NCBI RefSeq assembly: GCF_030643825.1
Contig: NZ_CP101717.1
Coordinates: 2,997,673-3,061,672, forward strand
DNA: 64,000 bases
Source: Salinispirillum sp. LH 10-3-1
GTDB taxonomy: Bacteria > Pseudomonadota > Gammaproteobacteria > Pseudomonadales > Natronospirillaceae
Direction of reading: 5' to 3'
Part shown: positions 53,414 through 62,314 of the stretch, in pieces
Position numbering within the stretch: the stretch's first letter is position 1
Layout: every line of letters starts with the position of its first letter
Notes under the pieces: model-generated
Database searches by the model: none
Seen by the model: the letters and a program-made list of their open reading frames with translations, nothing else
What the model was told of the DNA's origin: nothing
Translations under genes and position numbers: made by a program

Positions 53414-53956
53414 CTATCGAGCGTCCCGCACCAACCGCACGCGTGGCAGATAACCGTCTCCACTCGCACCACCGAGCGACCCAAGCCCGAAATACACACC
53501 CCACGCATCGGTACGACTAAAAGGGTAAGGTGTAGAGCTCCAATACCAAGCACTGGGCGTATTAGGAAACACATGAACATTAATAACCGGACTCCAGCAA
53601 CGCAACTCGACGATGGTCGCTAATTCAGACTTATCCGGCAGACGCCAATCGCTGTAGCCTGCAAAGGTGGTGTTTTCTGCGCGCGCAACGGCATCGTTCC
53701 AGTTAATCGTAGTAGCCGTACCCTTGCATTGGCTTTCCACACGATCCCACGTTTGGCCTAGGCTACAACGCATCCACATCAGCCCTTCAGGGACATGAAT
53801 GGCTGTGCCATTGTCGTTCAGCTGGAAATCTACCGAAGGCGTGGTGGACTGCACCGCCACATTTTCATTACCACCGTTACAAAAGGTCGCTGCTTCTGCC
53901 ACCACCAACAGTGAACTAGCGATTGCAACGCTCAAAGGAAATGCTTTTTTAACCAC
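53414..53956 (-). CDS. secreted DUF1566-domain protein
   Basis: A 180-residue exported protein with a signal peptide (KKAFPLSVAIASSLLVVAEA). The rest is a DUF1566 (Lcl C-terminal) module, with the hallmark GYSDWRLPDKSEL and the tail WYWSSTPYPFSRTDAWGVYF. Such domains are common in secreted or surface proteins of marine bacteria; function unknown. The start codon is GTG (53954-53956), about 12 bases after GGAG. The promoter region is 53957-54255. Confidence 0.8.
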   Translation of the reverse strand: MVKKAFPLSVAIASSLLVVAEAATFCNGGNENVAVQSTTPSVDFQLNDNGTAIHVPEGLMWMRCSLGQTWDRVESQCKGTATTINWNDAVARAENTTFAGYSDWRLPDKSELATIVELRCWSPVINVHVFPNTPSAWYWSSTPYPFSRTDAWGVYFGLGSLGGASGDGYLPRVRLVRDAR

Positions 53957-54255
53957 GTGAATGATTGCTCCACTGTTAACCGTTAGCCACCAAGGAATAT
54001 TGCCCGGTGCACTCTGAGGCGCATGCTGCTGGAGCTCAGAGTGCGTTTAACCTACCAGACCACGTCACATTAGGTAAGTTAACTGGTTAGCAAACGAACA
54101 ACATAAACGAACTGTAGATTGTAAGCTTTTGTATACGGCAAAGTCTGGACACATCTAAAATGGTGCATCACCCATTAATATCTACGCCGCCAATATCACG
54201 CGACTCCCGCCATAGGCTCGCTGCAGTGGAACCCAATCATCCGACTCCGTCATCA
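53957..54255. other. intergenic region with 10-bp inverted repeat
   Basis: This 299-bp stretch between two minus-strand genes has a perfect inverted repeat GCACTCTGAG (54009-54018 and 54035-54044) with a 16-base loop in the leader of the DUF1566 gene. No gene is seen. Confidence 0.5.
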
Positions 54256-55002
54256 TCAACGCCCACCTGCCACATCAATAAACGTCGCCGTAGCATAACT
54301 GGCTTCATCAGACAGCAGCCACAGTATCGCACTGGCGACTTCTTCGGGCTGCCCGCCGCGCTGCATCGGTACGCCGACTTTTACACGGTCTACTCTATTC
54401 GGTTCGCCGCCTTGGGCGTGTATGTCAGTATAGATAATGCCCGGTCTGACGCCGTTCACGCGGATGCCTTCGGTAGCGACTTCACGTGCTACGCCAAGGG
54501 TGAAGGTGTCCACTGCACCTTTGGAGGCGGCGTAGTCCACGTATTCATTGGGTGAGCCTATGAGCGCAGCGACGGACGACACATTCACAATGGCTCCGCC
54601 AGTGCCACCGTGCTTGGTGGACATGCGTTTAATGGCTTCGCGGGTACACAGCATGGTGCCGGTGACGTTGGTGGTGAATATGCGGTTGATGCGTTCGGCA
54701 GTCATGTCTTCGACACGCATTTGGGTTTCCAGCGTGCCGACGTTGTTAACCAGCGCCTCCAAGGAGCCGTCTTCTGCATCAATGTGAGCAAACAGGCGCA
54801 GCACGTCCTCTTCACGCGATACATCGGCTTGCACAGCAAAGGCTTGCCCACCGGCTTGTTGAATCTGCGCCACCACGGATTCTGCGGCGGTGGCATTTGC
54901 TCGATAGTTCACCGCCACACGGTAGCCACGTTGCGCGGCCAAAATGGCCGTGGCCGCGCCGATGCCTCGGCTAGCGCCGGTTACCAACAGTATTTTGTTC
55001 AT
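54256..55002 (-). CDS. SDR-family oxidoreductase
   Basis: A 248-residue classical short-chain dehydrogenase. The NAD(P)-binding motif TGASRGIGAATA is at about residues 7-18, NNVGT at 87-91, and the catalytic Ser and YAASK motif (VNVSSVAAL, YVDYAASKGAVD) follow. Substrate unknown. Its ATG overlaps the LysR stop by four bases, so the two genes are coupled. Confidence 0.9.
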   Translation of the reverse strand: MNKILLVTGASRGIGAATAILAAQRGYRVAVNYRANATAAESVVAQIQQAGGQAFAVQADVSREEDVLRLFAHIDAEDGSLEALVNNVGTLETQMRVEDMTAERINRIFTTNVTGTMLCTREAIKRMSTKHGGTGGAIVNVSSVAALIGSPNEYVDYAASKGAVDTFTLGVAREVATEGIRVNGVRPGIIYTDIHAQGGEPNRVDRVKVGVPMQRGGQPEEVASAILWLLSDEASYATATFIDVAGGR

Positions 55003-55937
55003 AGCGTCACCTGCGAAATAAAGGGCGCCGATGCCACATGCTGCTGAATCAGGCGCGTGATGTGTTGAATATGCTCGTCGTCGGCGCGTTCCGCCAACAC
55101 ATACAGCCCGACCGTGTGTGGGCCTTGCGGTTCCTCTATGGGTAAAGGTAGCACGCCTTGCTGAGCAAAATAGTCGGCCAGTACGTTGGTGTAGGTCATT
55201 ACGGCGTCGCTGTCACGCAGGATGTCGAGCCCGGCGGTCATGGAGTTGGTGGCCCACACCACACGTTCAGGCACGTAATAGCGTTCACGTTGCGCTTGTT
55301 TCAGCGCTAAATTGTCGAGCACTTGGGTGTAGCGCGCTTCGTCGGGTGTAACATCCAAATGCGGGTAGGCGAGCAAGTCCACCAAGCTGCAACTGGATTG
55401 CGCGAGCAAGGGGTGCCCGGCACGCACGTAACAGCCGTCGAAGGCTTGAAACAGCGGGTTGAAAACCGCGCCTGCCCGTTCGTTCAGGCCGACAATTTCA
55501 TGCCCGATGAACAGGTCGATGTCGCCACAGAGCAATTGGTCCATGGAGCGCAAGTGGTTACCGATATCGACGTGCACGGGTGCGGTGGGATTTTCGCGCC
55601 GGTAGTCTTGCAGTAAGTCACGGAAGAACAGGTGCCACCACGCCATACCGACGCCGATGCGTAAGCCGCGTTCGCGCTTCACTTTGAGCTGGGCGAGTTT
55701 TTCCATGGCGTTGTCGTGCACGCGCTGCATGATGCGCGTTTGTTCCATCAGCAGTTCGCCGTAGGGCGTGAGCGCCATGCCTTTGGATGAGCGTACGAAG
55801 AGTTCAACCCCGAGGTTGTCTTCCAGTTTTTTGATGTTATGCGTCAGCGTGGGTTGGCTGATAAACAGGCGCGTGGCGGCGTGGCTAAGGCTGTTGAGTT
55901 CGGCGACGGTGAGAAATTGTTTTAAGAGTTTATCCAT
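54999..55937 (-). CDS. LysR-family transcriptional regulator
   Basis: A 312-residue regulator. The N-terminal helix-turn-helix is LNSLSHAATRLFISQPTLTH (about residues 14-33), followed by a linker helix and a ligand-binding domain (about 90-300, with LRIGVGMAWWHLFFRDLLQ). I start at ATG 55937 (MDKLLKQFLTVAEL), the normal LysR beginning; a longer frame upstream is not needed. It is in one operon with the SDR gene, an uncommon order because LysR genes are often divergent. Confidence 0.9.
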   Translation of the reverse strand: MDKLLKQFLTVAELNSLSHAATRLFISQPTLTHNIKKLEDNLGVELFVRSSKGMALTPYGELLMEQTRIMQRVHDNAMEKLAQLKVKRERGLRIGVGMAWWHLFFRDLLQDYRRENPTAPVHVDIGNHLRSMDQLLCGDIDLFIGHEIVGLNERAGAVFNPLFQAFDGCYVRAGHPLLAQSSCSLVDLLAYPHLDVTPDEARYTQVLDNLALKQAQRERYYVPERVVWATNSMTAGLDILRDSDAVMTYTNVLADYFAQQGVLPLPIEEPQGPHTVGLYVLAERADDEHIQHITRLIQQHVASAPFISQVTL

Positions 55938-56024
55938 CAGCCAACTATAGATTTTATCTATAGTGAGAACAATAAAATGCATTATTTTTTGTGCTTGGGG
56001 TGCTGTAGGCTTCGCGGTAATTAT

Positions 56025-56100
56025 GTAGGAGGCCAATTGTTCGCGCAGAGGGCTGCGCTCCTACGGGCAGAAATTTGTAGGAGGCCAGCCCTCTGGCCGA
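56025..56100. repeat. REP-like repeat pair, copy 1
   Basis: Two palindrome-bearing units, GTAGGAGGCCAATTGTTCGC to 56064 and GTAGGAGGCCAGCCCTCTGG to 56100, lie in the LysR-GH13 gap. The second unit and a 25-base core (56040-56064) recur at 60345-60422. They look like the REP family of pseudomonads. Confidence 0.75.
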
Positions 56101-56165
56101 AAATCGCGGTAAGCGAGAGTTTCGCGCAGCGATGATGCGAAGCAACACACAACAGGAGATTACCC

Positions 56166-57812
56166 ATGACCCAGCCTTGGTGGAAAGACGCCGTGGTGTA
56201 CCAGATTTACCCGCGAAGCTTTAAAGACAGCAATGGCGATGGCATGGGTGATATTCCCGGCATCATCAGCAAGCTCGACTACTTAGCCACACTGGGCATC
56301 AACGTCATCTGGTTGTCGCCGGTGTTCGCGTCGCCCATGGACGACAACGGCTACGACATTTCAGACTATCAGGACATCGCCGCTGAATTCGGCACGCTGG
56401 CCGATATGGACCGTCTGATCGCCGAAGCCGACGCACGCGGCATTAAGATCATCATGGACTTAGTGGTGAACCACAGCTCCGACGAGCACCCGTGGTTTGT
56501 GGCCGCCAAGTCCGCCAAAGACAGCCCCTACCGCGACTACTACATCTGGCGGCAGCCAAAAGCCGATGGTTCGCCACCGAGCGACATGCACTCCTATTTT
56601 GGTGGCTCCATGTGGGAGTTCGACGAAGCGTCCGGCGAATACTATTTTCACCAATTCAGCAAAAAACAGCCCGACCTGAATTGGGACAACCCCGCCGTAC
56701 AAACCGCCGTGCACGACATGATGAACTGGTGGCTCGACCGGGGCGTGGCAGGCTTCCGCATGGACGTGATTGATCTCGTTGGTAAAGACGTGGACGCGGG
56801 CATCATGGCCAACGGCCCGCGCTTGCATGAACTGATTCAAGCCATGAATAAAGCCACCTTCGGCCCGCGTGATGCACTCACCGTCGGCGAAGCGTGGAGC
56901 GCCACACCGGAAATCGCCAAGCTCTATTCGCACCCCGAGCGCCAAGAGCTGTCGATGGTGTTTCAGTTTGAACACATCACGCTGTCGTTCGATCCCGTAC
57001 ACGGCAAGTGGAAACCTCGGCCCTTCAACCTGGTTGAACTGAAAGCCGTGTTCAACAAATGGCAAACCGAGCTGGCCGGGCAAGGCTGGAATTCATTATT
57101 CTGGAACAATCACGACCTGCCACGTGCGGTGTCTAAATACGGCAACGACGGCGAGTACCGCGTGCGCTCCGCCAAATGTCTGGCCACGGCGCTGCACTTA
57201 ATGCAAGGCACGCCGTACATCTATCAGGGTGAAGAACTGGGCATGACCAATGTGCAGTTTCCCCGCATTGAAGACTATCAAGACATCGAAACGCGCAACC
57301 TGTACACCGAGCGACTGGCCGACGGACACAGCGAAGCGGAGATGATGGCAGCAATTTATGCCAACAGCCGCGATAACGCGCGCACGCCAATGCAGTGGGA
57401 CGACTCGGCGTATGGCGGTTTCAGTACGGCACAGCCTTGGTTGGGCGTGAACCCGAATTACCCCGAGATCAACGCGGCGCAGAATGTTGCCGACGAAGGG
57501 TCGATCTTCCATCACTACCGCCATCTGATCGCTCTGCGCAAAACGCACCCGGTCATTGTTGATGGGCAGTTTGAATTGCTGTTGCCAGAGCACGAACAGA
57601 TCTTCGCGTACCTGCGTCAGCTCGACGGCAAAACGCTATTGGTGGTGAGCAATTTCTCCAATGAAGCAGCGCACGCCGAGTTGCCTGAGACCCTGCGTCA
57701 GCGTTCCGGCACCTGTTTAATCCACAATCATCAAGCCCACACAGGCACTGGCGAGCAGTTGTCGTTAGCACCGTGGGAAAGTTTTGTTTTATCGCTTGAG
57801 GAGTTAGTTTGA
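56166..57812 (+). CDS. GH13 alpha-glucosidase, oligo-1,6-glucosidase-like
   Basis: A 548-residue (beta/alpha)8 hydrolase. The N-terminal signature is WWKDAVVYQIYPRSF. Catalytic residues are nucleophile Asp200 (GFRMDVIDLV), acid/base Glu242 (TVGEAWS) and the stabilising Asp in NNHDLPR. The Val after the nucleophile is the residue linked to alpha-1,6 preference in Bacillus enzymes. It is cytoplasmic, without a signal peptide. It is followed by a paralogue in a TGATG overlap. Confidence 0.93.
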   Translation: MTQPWWKDAVVYQIYPRSFKDSNGDGMGDIPGIISKLDYLATLGINVIWLSPVFASPMDDNGYDISDYQDIAAEFGTLADMDRLIAEADARGIKIIMDLVVNHSSDEHPWFVAAKSAKDSPYRDYYIWRQPKADGSPPSDMHSYFGGSMWEFDEASGEYYFHQFSKKQPDLNWDNPAVQTAVHDMMNWWLDRGVAGFRMDVIDLVGKDVDAGIMANGPRLHELIQAMNKATFGPRDALTVGEAWSATPEIAKLYSHPERQELSMVFQFEHITLSFDPVHGKWKPRPFNLVELKAVFNKWQTELAGQGWNSLFWNNHDLPRAVSKYGNDGEYRVRSAKCLATALHLMQGTPYIYQGEELGMTNVQFPRIEDYQDIETRNLYTERLADGHSEAEMMAAIYANSRDNARTPMQWDDSAYGGFSTAQPWLGVNPNYPEINAAQNVADEGSIFHHYRHLIALRKTHPVIVDGQFELLLPEHEQIFAYLRQLDGKTLLVVSNFSNEAAHAELPETLRQRSGTCLIHNHQAHTGTGEQLSLAPWESFVLSLEELV

Positions 57813-59497
57813 TGTCAGCTCAACACCCCCCCACAGATACCCAAAGCCCAAGCCGCGCGTGGTGGAAAGAAGCCGTGGTGTACCAGATTTACCCGCGCAG
57901 CTTTATGGACAGCAACGGCGATGGCATTGGTGACCTCAAGGGCATCACCAGCAAGTTGGACTACCTGAATGACTTGGGTGTGAGCGTGCTGTGGCTGTGC
58001 CCGATTTTCCCGTCGCCGAACGACGACAACGGCTACGACATCAGCGACTACCAAGGCATCATGGCCGAGTTCGGCACCATGGCGGATTTCGACGAACTGT
58101 TGGCGCAGGCGCACGCGCGCGGCATCAAAATCCTGCTTGATTTGGTGATCAACCACAGCAGCGACGAACACGCGTGGTTTCAAGAGTCGCGCAGCTCGAA
58201 AGACAACCCGAAACGGGATTGGTACATCTGGCGGCCGGGCAAAAACGGCGGCCCACCAAACAACTGGGAAAGCATTTTCACCGAACCGGCGTGGGAATAT
58301 GACCCGCAAACCGACGAATATTTCCTGCACGTTTTCTCGCGCAAACAGCCCGACCTGAACTGGGACAACCTCGATATGCGTGCCGCCGTGTACGACATGA
58401 TTCGTTGGTGGTTGGACAAGGGCGTAGACGGTTTCCGCATTGACGCCATTACTCACATCAAAAAAACGCCCGGCATGCCTGACCTGCCAAACCCCGATGG
58501 GTTGATCGCCGTGCCATCGCACGACCATCACCGCAATATCGAGGGTATTCAGGAATACATCACCGACCTGTGCGACAACACCTTTGCGCACTACGACATC
58601 ATGACCGTGGGTGAAGCGAACGGCGTTACCGTCGATGAAGCGCCACTGTGGGTGGGCGAAGATCAGAAGAAATTCAACATGTTGTTTCAGTTCGAGCAAC
58701 TGAACCTCTGGGGCTCGGATGTCGACAGTGGCCTTAAATTACCCGCCCTCAAGAAAACGCTGACGCGCTGGCAGAAAGGTTTAGAAGGCCAAGGCTGGAA
58801 CGCACTCTTTGTTGAAAACCACGACATTGCCCGCATCGTATCGACCTGGGGCGATGATAAAGCCTATCGCTACGAAAGCAGCACAGCACTGGCAACCATG
58901 TACTTCCTGATGCAGGGCACGCCCTTTATTTATCAAGGGCAAGAACTGGGGATGACCAACTTCCCATTCGAGCACCTGCAGCAGTTCGACGACGTTGCAG
59001 TACGCAACCTCACCGCCAAACAGCGGGCACACGGCTGGACCGATCACGACATTCTGCACAGCATCAAAGACAGTGCGCGTGATAACTCACGTACCCCGAT
59101 GCAGTGGGATGACTCGCCAAATGCTGGTTTCACTACTGGCACGCCATGGTTGGCCGTAAACCCGAACCACACCACCATCAACGCCGCCCAGCAGCAGAAT
59201 GATCCGAACTCCGTTTTGAGTTATTTCAAACAGATGATTCATTTACGCAAAGAGCATGAAATTTTGGTCTATGGCACATACGACTTGGTTCTCGGGGAAC
59301 ACGAACAGGTGTATGCCTATACGCGCACGTTGAACGGCAATACGCTTTGGGTGGTGTGCAACCTGAGTGGTGAAGCGGCTCATTTGGGCACGGTGGAAGG
59401 CAACGACTGGGAAGACCGGTCACTGTTGCTCGGAAACTACACCACACAAGGGCAGGCCGCTGTGTTGCGCCCATGGGAAGCACGCGTGCTGGCCTGA
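57812..59497 (+). CDS. GH13 alpha-glucosidase, second copy
   Basis: A 561-residue paralogue of the preceding enzyme (WWKEAVVYQIYPRSFMDS). The nucleophile is in GFRIDAITHIKK, the acid in TVGEANGV and the third Asp in VENHDIARI. Here the residue after the nucleophile is Ala, which in known enzymes goes with alpha-1,4 preference. The ATG at 57812 overlaps the previous stop (TGATG), with GAGGAG upstream. A terminator follows. Confidence 0.93.
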   Translation: MSAQHPPTDTQSPSRAWWKEAVVYQIYPRSFMDSNGDGIGDLKGITSKLDYLNDLGVSVLWLCPIFPSPNDDNGYDISDYQGIMAEFGTMADFDELLAQAHARGIKILLDLVINHSSDEHAWFQESRSSKDNPKRDWYIWRPGKNGGPPNNWESIFTEPAWEYDPQTDEYFLHVFSRKQPDLNWDNLDMRAAVYDMIRWWLDKGVDGFRIDAITHIKKTPGMPDLPNPDGLIAVPSHDHHRNIEGIQEYITDLCDNTFAHYDIMTVGEANGVTVDEAPLWVGEDQKKFNMLFQFEQLNLWGSDVDSGLKLPALKKTLTRWQKGLEGQGWNALFVENHDIARIVSTWGDDKAYRYESSTALATMYFLMQGTPFIYQGQELGMTNFPFEHLQQFDDVAVRNLTAKQRAHGWTDHDILHSIKDSARDNSRTPMQWDDSPNAGFTTGTPWLAVNPNHTTINAAQQQNDPNSVLSYFKQMIHLRKEHEILVYGTYDLVLGEHEQVYAYTRTLNGNTLWVVCNLSGEAAHLGTVEGNDWEDRSLLLGNYTTQGQAAVLRPWEARVLA

Positions 59498-59515
59498 CAC
59501 TTTTGTGGCAGAATC

Positions 59516-59541
59516 AGGCTCTAACTCGTTAGAGCCTTTTT
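59516..59541 (+). terminator. terminator after the GH13 pair
   Basis: A 9-bp stem AGGCTCTAA/TTAGAGCCT with a CTCG loop, followed by five Ts, lies between the second GH13 gene and modA. It runs up to one base before the modA ATG, which is unusual. Confidence 0.85.
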
Positions 59542-59542
59542 C

Positions 59543-60331
59543 ATGCCGTTACTGCGCCTTTTACGACGTCTATCCCAACACTTAAACCCTGTGCTGTTCG
59601 CGCTGATGGTCTTGGTGTTTGCTTTACCATCGCACGCCAGCGCCGCGGTGCGTATCGCAGCCGCTTCCGACCTGCGTTATGCCCTAGACGACATCATTGC
59701 GCTGTATCGTGCGGCACACCCCAACGCCGACATTGAGGTGGTTTACGGATCGTCCGGCCGCATGTCCACACAGATCCTCAACGGCGCACCCTACGATATC
59801 TTTTTCTCCGCCGACATTGCCTTTCCCGAGCGCTTGCACGCCGCTGGCATGACAGCCACCGAGCCCGCAGTCTATGCACTGGGTCGAATCGTCCTCTGGA
59901 GCAATACGCTGGATGCCGCCAGCCTGACCTTAGAAGACCTATCGTCTGATAGCATTCGGCGCATCGCCATCGCTCAACCCGCGCATGCGCCCTACGGTTT
60001 GCGTGCGCAAGAAGCCTTGCAAGCCACCGGTGTATGGGAAGCCGTGCAAAGCAAGCTGGTGTTTGGCGAAAACATTGCGCACGCGGCGCAGATGACTGAA
60101 TCTGGGGCTGCTCAAGTGGGCATTATTGCGTTGTCACTGGCCAAGTTTCCGACGCTTGCTGAGCACGGATACCATTTGATTGATGAGGCGCTGCACAATC
60201 CCCTGACGCAAGGCTATGTGGTGACGCGGCGCGGTGGCAGCAAGCCAGAAGCACTGGCGTTCGCCGATTTTATGACAACCCCGGAAGCGCATGAGGTTAT
60301 GCTGCGTTACGGTTTTGTGTTGCCCAATTAA
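59543..60331 (+). CDS. modA: molybdate-binding protein ModA
   Basis: A 262-residue periplasmic binding protein with an N-terminal membrane signal (LFALMVLVFALPSHASAA, cleavage near residue 34). Molybdate-contacting segments are AAASDLRYALDDII, VYGSSGRMSTQI, NGAPYDIFFSADI and AAQVGIIALSLA. It is followed by modB and modC. No ribosome-binding site precedes the ATG at 59543; the hairpin terminator sits there, so start or promoter use is unclear. Confidence 0.9.
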   Translation: MPLLRLLRRLSQHLNPVLFALMVLVFALPSHASAAVRIAAASDLRYALDDIIALYRAAHPNADIEVVYGSSGRMSTQILNGAPYDIFFSADIAFPERLHAAGMTATEPAVYALGRIVLWSNTLDAASLTLEDLSSDSIRRIAIAQPAHAPYGLRAQEALQATGVWEAVQSKLVFGENIAHAAQMTESGAAQVGIIALSLAKFPTLAEHGYHLIDEALHNPLTQGYVVTRRGGSKPEALAFADFMTTPEAHEVMLRYGFVLPN

Positions 60332-60344
60332 ACCCAGCACGAAT

Positions 60345-60422
60345 TTCGCGCAGAGGGCTGCGCTCCTACAATAGTGTATCGTCGACGCATCACAACCCGT
60401 AGGAGGTCAGCCCCCTGACCGA
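60345..60422. repeat. REP-like repeat pair, copy 2
   Basis: The 25-base core of copy 1 recurs exactly at 60345-60369, and GTAGGAGGTCAGCCCCCTGA (to 60422) is a near copy of the second unit. The second unit has compensating changes in its arms (GGCC/GGCC to GGTC/GACC), so the fold is kept. Confidence 0.75.
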
Positions 60423-60442
60423 ACATTAACTAGGACAACGCT

Positions 60443-61129
60443 ATGCTCACGCTCGGACCCGCAGAGTGGCAAGCCTTTCAGGTCACTTTTAAGCTCTGCT
60501 TTTACACCACGCTGATCTTGCTGGTGCTGGCTACACCGCTGGCGTGGTGGTTGGCGCAAGGGCGGTCGCTGGCGCGTACCGTGGTGCAAGCCATTGTCGC
60601 CTTGCCTTTGGTGTTACCGCCAACGGTACTGGGGTTCTATTTACTGATCGTGCTTGGCCCGCGTGGCTTTATTGGCAGCACCTTAGAAAGCCTTGGTCTG
60701 CACCATCTGGCCTTCACCTTTGAGGGCATTCTTATCGCCTCGGTTATTTATTCCATGCCCTTTGCTGTGCAACCACTCACTCAGGCTTTTAACAATTTAG
60801 GTCGGCGCCCGGTGGAAGTCGCCAGCAGCTTGGGCGCGGGTGCGGTTGACCGCTTTTTTAGTGTGATCTTTCCTCTGACGCGCGGCGGCTTTATCGTGGC
60901 CGCCACCCTAACCTTCGCCCACACACTGGGGGAATTCGGCGTAATTCTGATGCTTGGCGGCAGCATTCCCGGCGAAACCAAGGTGTTGTCGGTGCTCATT
61001 TACGATCACACCGAAGGCATGAACTACGCCGCTGCGCACAGCCTGTCGCTGATGCTGTTGCTGTTCGCCTTTATCACCCTCTTTGTTGTGTACAGCATCA
61101 ACCGTCGCTTCGAAGTGGTGAAGCTATGA
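60443..61129 (+). CDS. modB: molybdate ABC transporter permease ModB
   Basis: A 228-residue permease with about five membrane helices. The coupling loop is EVASSLGAGAVDRFFSVIFP (about residues 126-145). Segments ALPLVLPPTVLGFYLLIVLG and GEFGVILMLGGSIPGETK are typical. ATG with AGGA upstream. It is followed by modC with a 4-bp overlap. Confidence 0.94.
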   Translation: MLTLGPAEWQAFQVTFKLCFYTTLILLVLATPLAWWLAQGRSLARTVVQAIVALPLVLPPTVLGFYLLIVLGPRGFIGSTLESLGLHHLAFTFEGILIASVIYSMPFAVQPLTQAFNNLGRRPVEVASSLGAGAVDRFFSVIFPLTRGGFIVAATLTFAHTLGEFGVILMLGGSIPGETKVLSVLIYDHTEGMNYAAAHSLSLMLLLFAFITLFVVYSINRRFEVVKL

Positions 61130-62229
61130 CGAGTGAAGCCATGACGAGCCAAGCGATGACCCTGCGCATCAAAGCTCAATTGCGCTACGGTGATGATTTC
61201 GAGCTGCACGTCGACGACGAGCTACCCTTGCACGGCGTTACGGCTTTGTTTGGTCGTTCCGGTTGCGGCAAAACCACGCTGTTGCGCATCATCGCCGGAC
61301 TGGAGCGTGTGTCCGGTGCGGCAGTGCGTTTTGGTGACCAACCTTGGCAACAAGAACACGCCTTTGTACCCTTGCACAAGCGACGCATCGGCCTCGTTTT
61401 CCAAGAACACAGCCTGCTGCCGCATCTGTCCGTGCGCGATAATCTGCTGTATGGCTACCGCCGCACGCCTGAGCACCTGCGCCGATTGCAACCACCCGAA
61501 GTAACCGCCATGTTAGGCATAGACGACCTGCTCGACCGCCGTATTGACCAACTGTCTGGCGGCCAGCGGCAGCGCGTTTCACTCGGCCGTGCCCTGCTGA
61601 TCAGCCCACAACTGCTGCTGTTGGACGAACCCTTAGCAGCGCTGGACACGCAAACCAAGCGCGAGATCATGCCGTTCCTGTCACGCATGGCCGAGGAATC
61701 TGGCGTGCCCATCATCATGGTCAGCCACGCGCCGGACGAAGTTGAACGATTGGCCGACCGCATAGCCTTTATGCAGCAGGGCCGGATTCAGCGCATTGAA
61801 ACGTTGCAACAGGCGTTGGCTCGGCCGGACTCACCGTTGTTCGACGATACCGGCGCGGTGTCGGTGTTAGAAGGCACGTTAGGAGAAGCGGGTATTGATG
61901 GCGTAAGCCCTTTTGGTCCTGACGACGCGCGGCTGTGGGTACCTAATGCCACCCATCTTTCTCGCCAGCGCACCACGCGACTGCGCGTACTGGCGCGCGA
62001 TGTCAGTTTGTCGCTCGACTTTCCACGCCGCATCAGCATTCAGAACCACTTACCCGTGGTCATCGAACGGATTGACACAATGCACAACAACCGCGTCGTT
62101 ATTGCCTGCCGCACCGCCGACCAGCAATTATTGCTGGCAGAAGTCACTCCTCGGGCGGTCAGCCAACTGGCGTTAGCCGTGGGGCAACCGGTCTATGCGC
62201 TGATCAAATCGGTAGCCTTGTTGGAATAA
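61126..62229 (+). CDS. modC: molybdate ABC transporter ATPase ModC
   Basis: A 367-residue ATPase. It has Walker A GRSGCGKTTLLR (about residues 44-55), signature LSGGQRQRVSLGRAL, Walker B LLLLDEPLAALD and a C-terminal molybdate-binding-like (TOBE) domain (about 260-360). An ATG cluster at 61126, 61141 and 61156 is possible; I use the first because it overlaps modB. No modE is present in the window. Confidence 0.94.
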   Translation: MTSEAMTSQAMTLRIKAQLRYGDDFELHVDDELPLHGVTALFGRSGCGKTTLLRIIAGLERVSGAAVRFGDQPWQQEHAFVPLHKRRIGLVFQEHSLLPHLSVRDNLLYGYRRTPEHLRRLQPPEVTAMLGIDDLLDRRIDQLSGGQRQRVSLGRALLISPQLLLLDEPLAALDTQTKREIMPFLSRMAEESGVPIIMVSHAPDEVERLADRIAFMQQGRIQRIETLQQALARPDSPLFDDTGAVSVLEGTLGEAGIDGVSPFGPDDARLWVPNATHLSRQRTTRLRVLARDVSLSLDFPRRISIQNHLPVVIERIDTMHNNRVVIACRTADQQLLLAEVTPRAVSQLALAVGQPVYALIKSVALLE

Positions 62230-62281
62230 GGCGAGCACTGAGTAGTACGTGTCGTTTTGGAACTAGAAGATACTATCGATA

Positions 62282-62304
62282 AGCCGAGTGCTGTGCACTC
62301 GGCT
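62282..62304. terminator. bidirectional hairpin between modC and the peroxiredoxin gene
   Basis: A perfect 10-bp inverted repeat (AGCCGAGTGC, 62282-62291 with 62295-62304) separates two convergent genes. No long T-run follows on either strand, but the position supports termination. Confidence 0.55.
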
Positions 62305-62314
62305 AAGCCTATTA

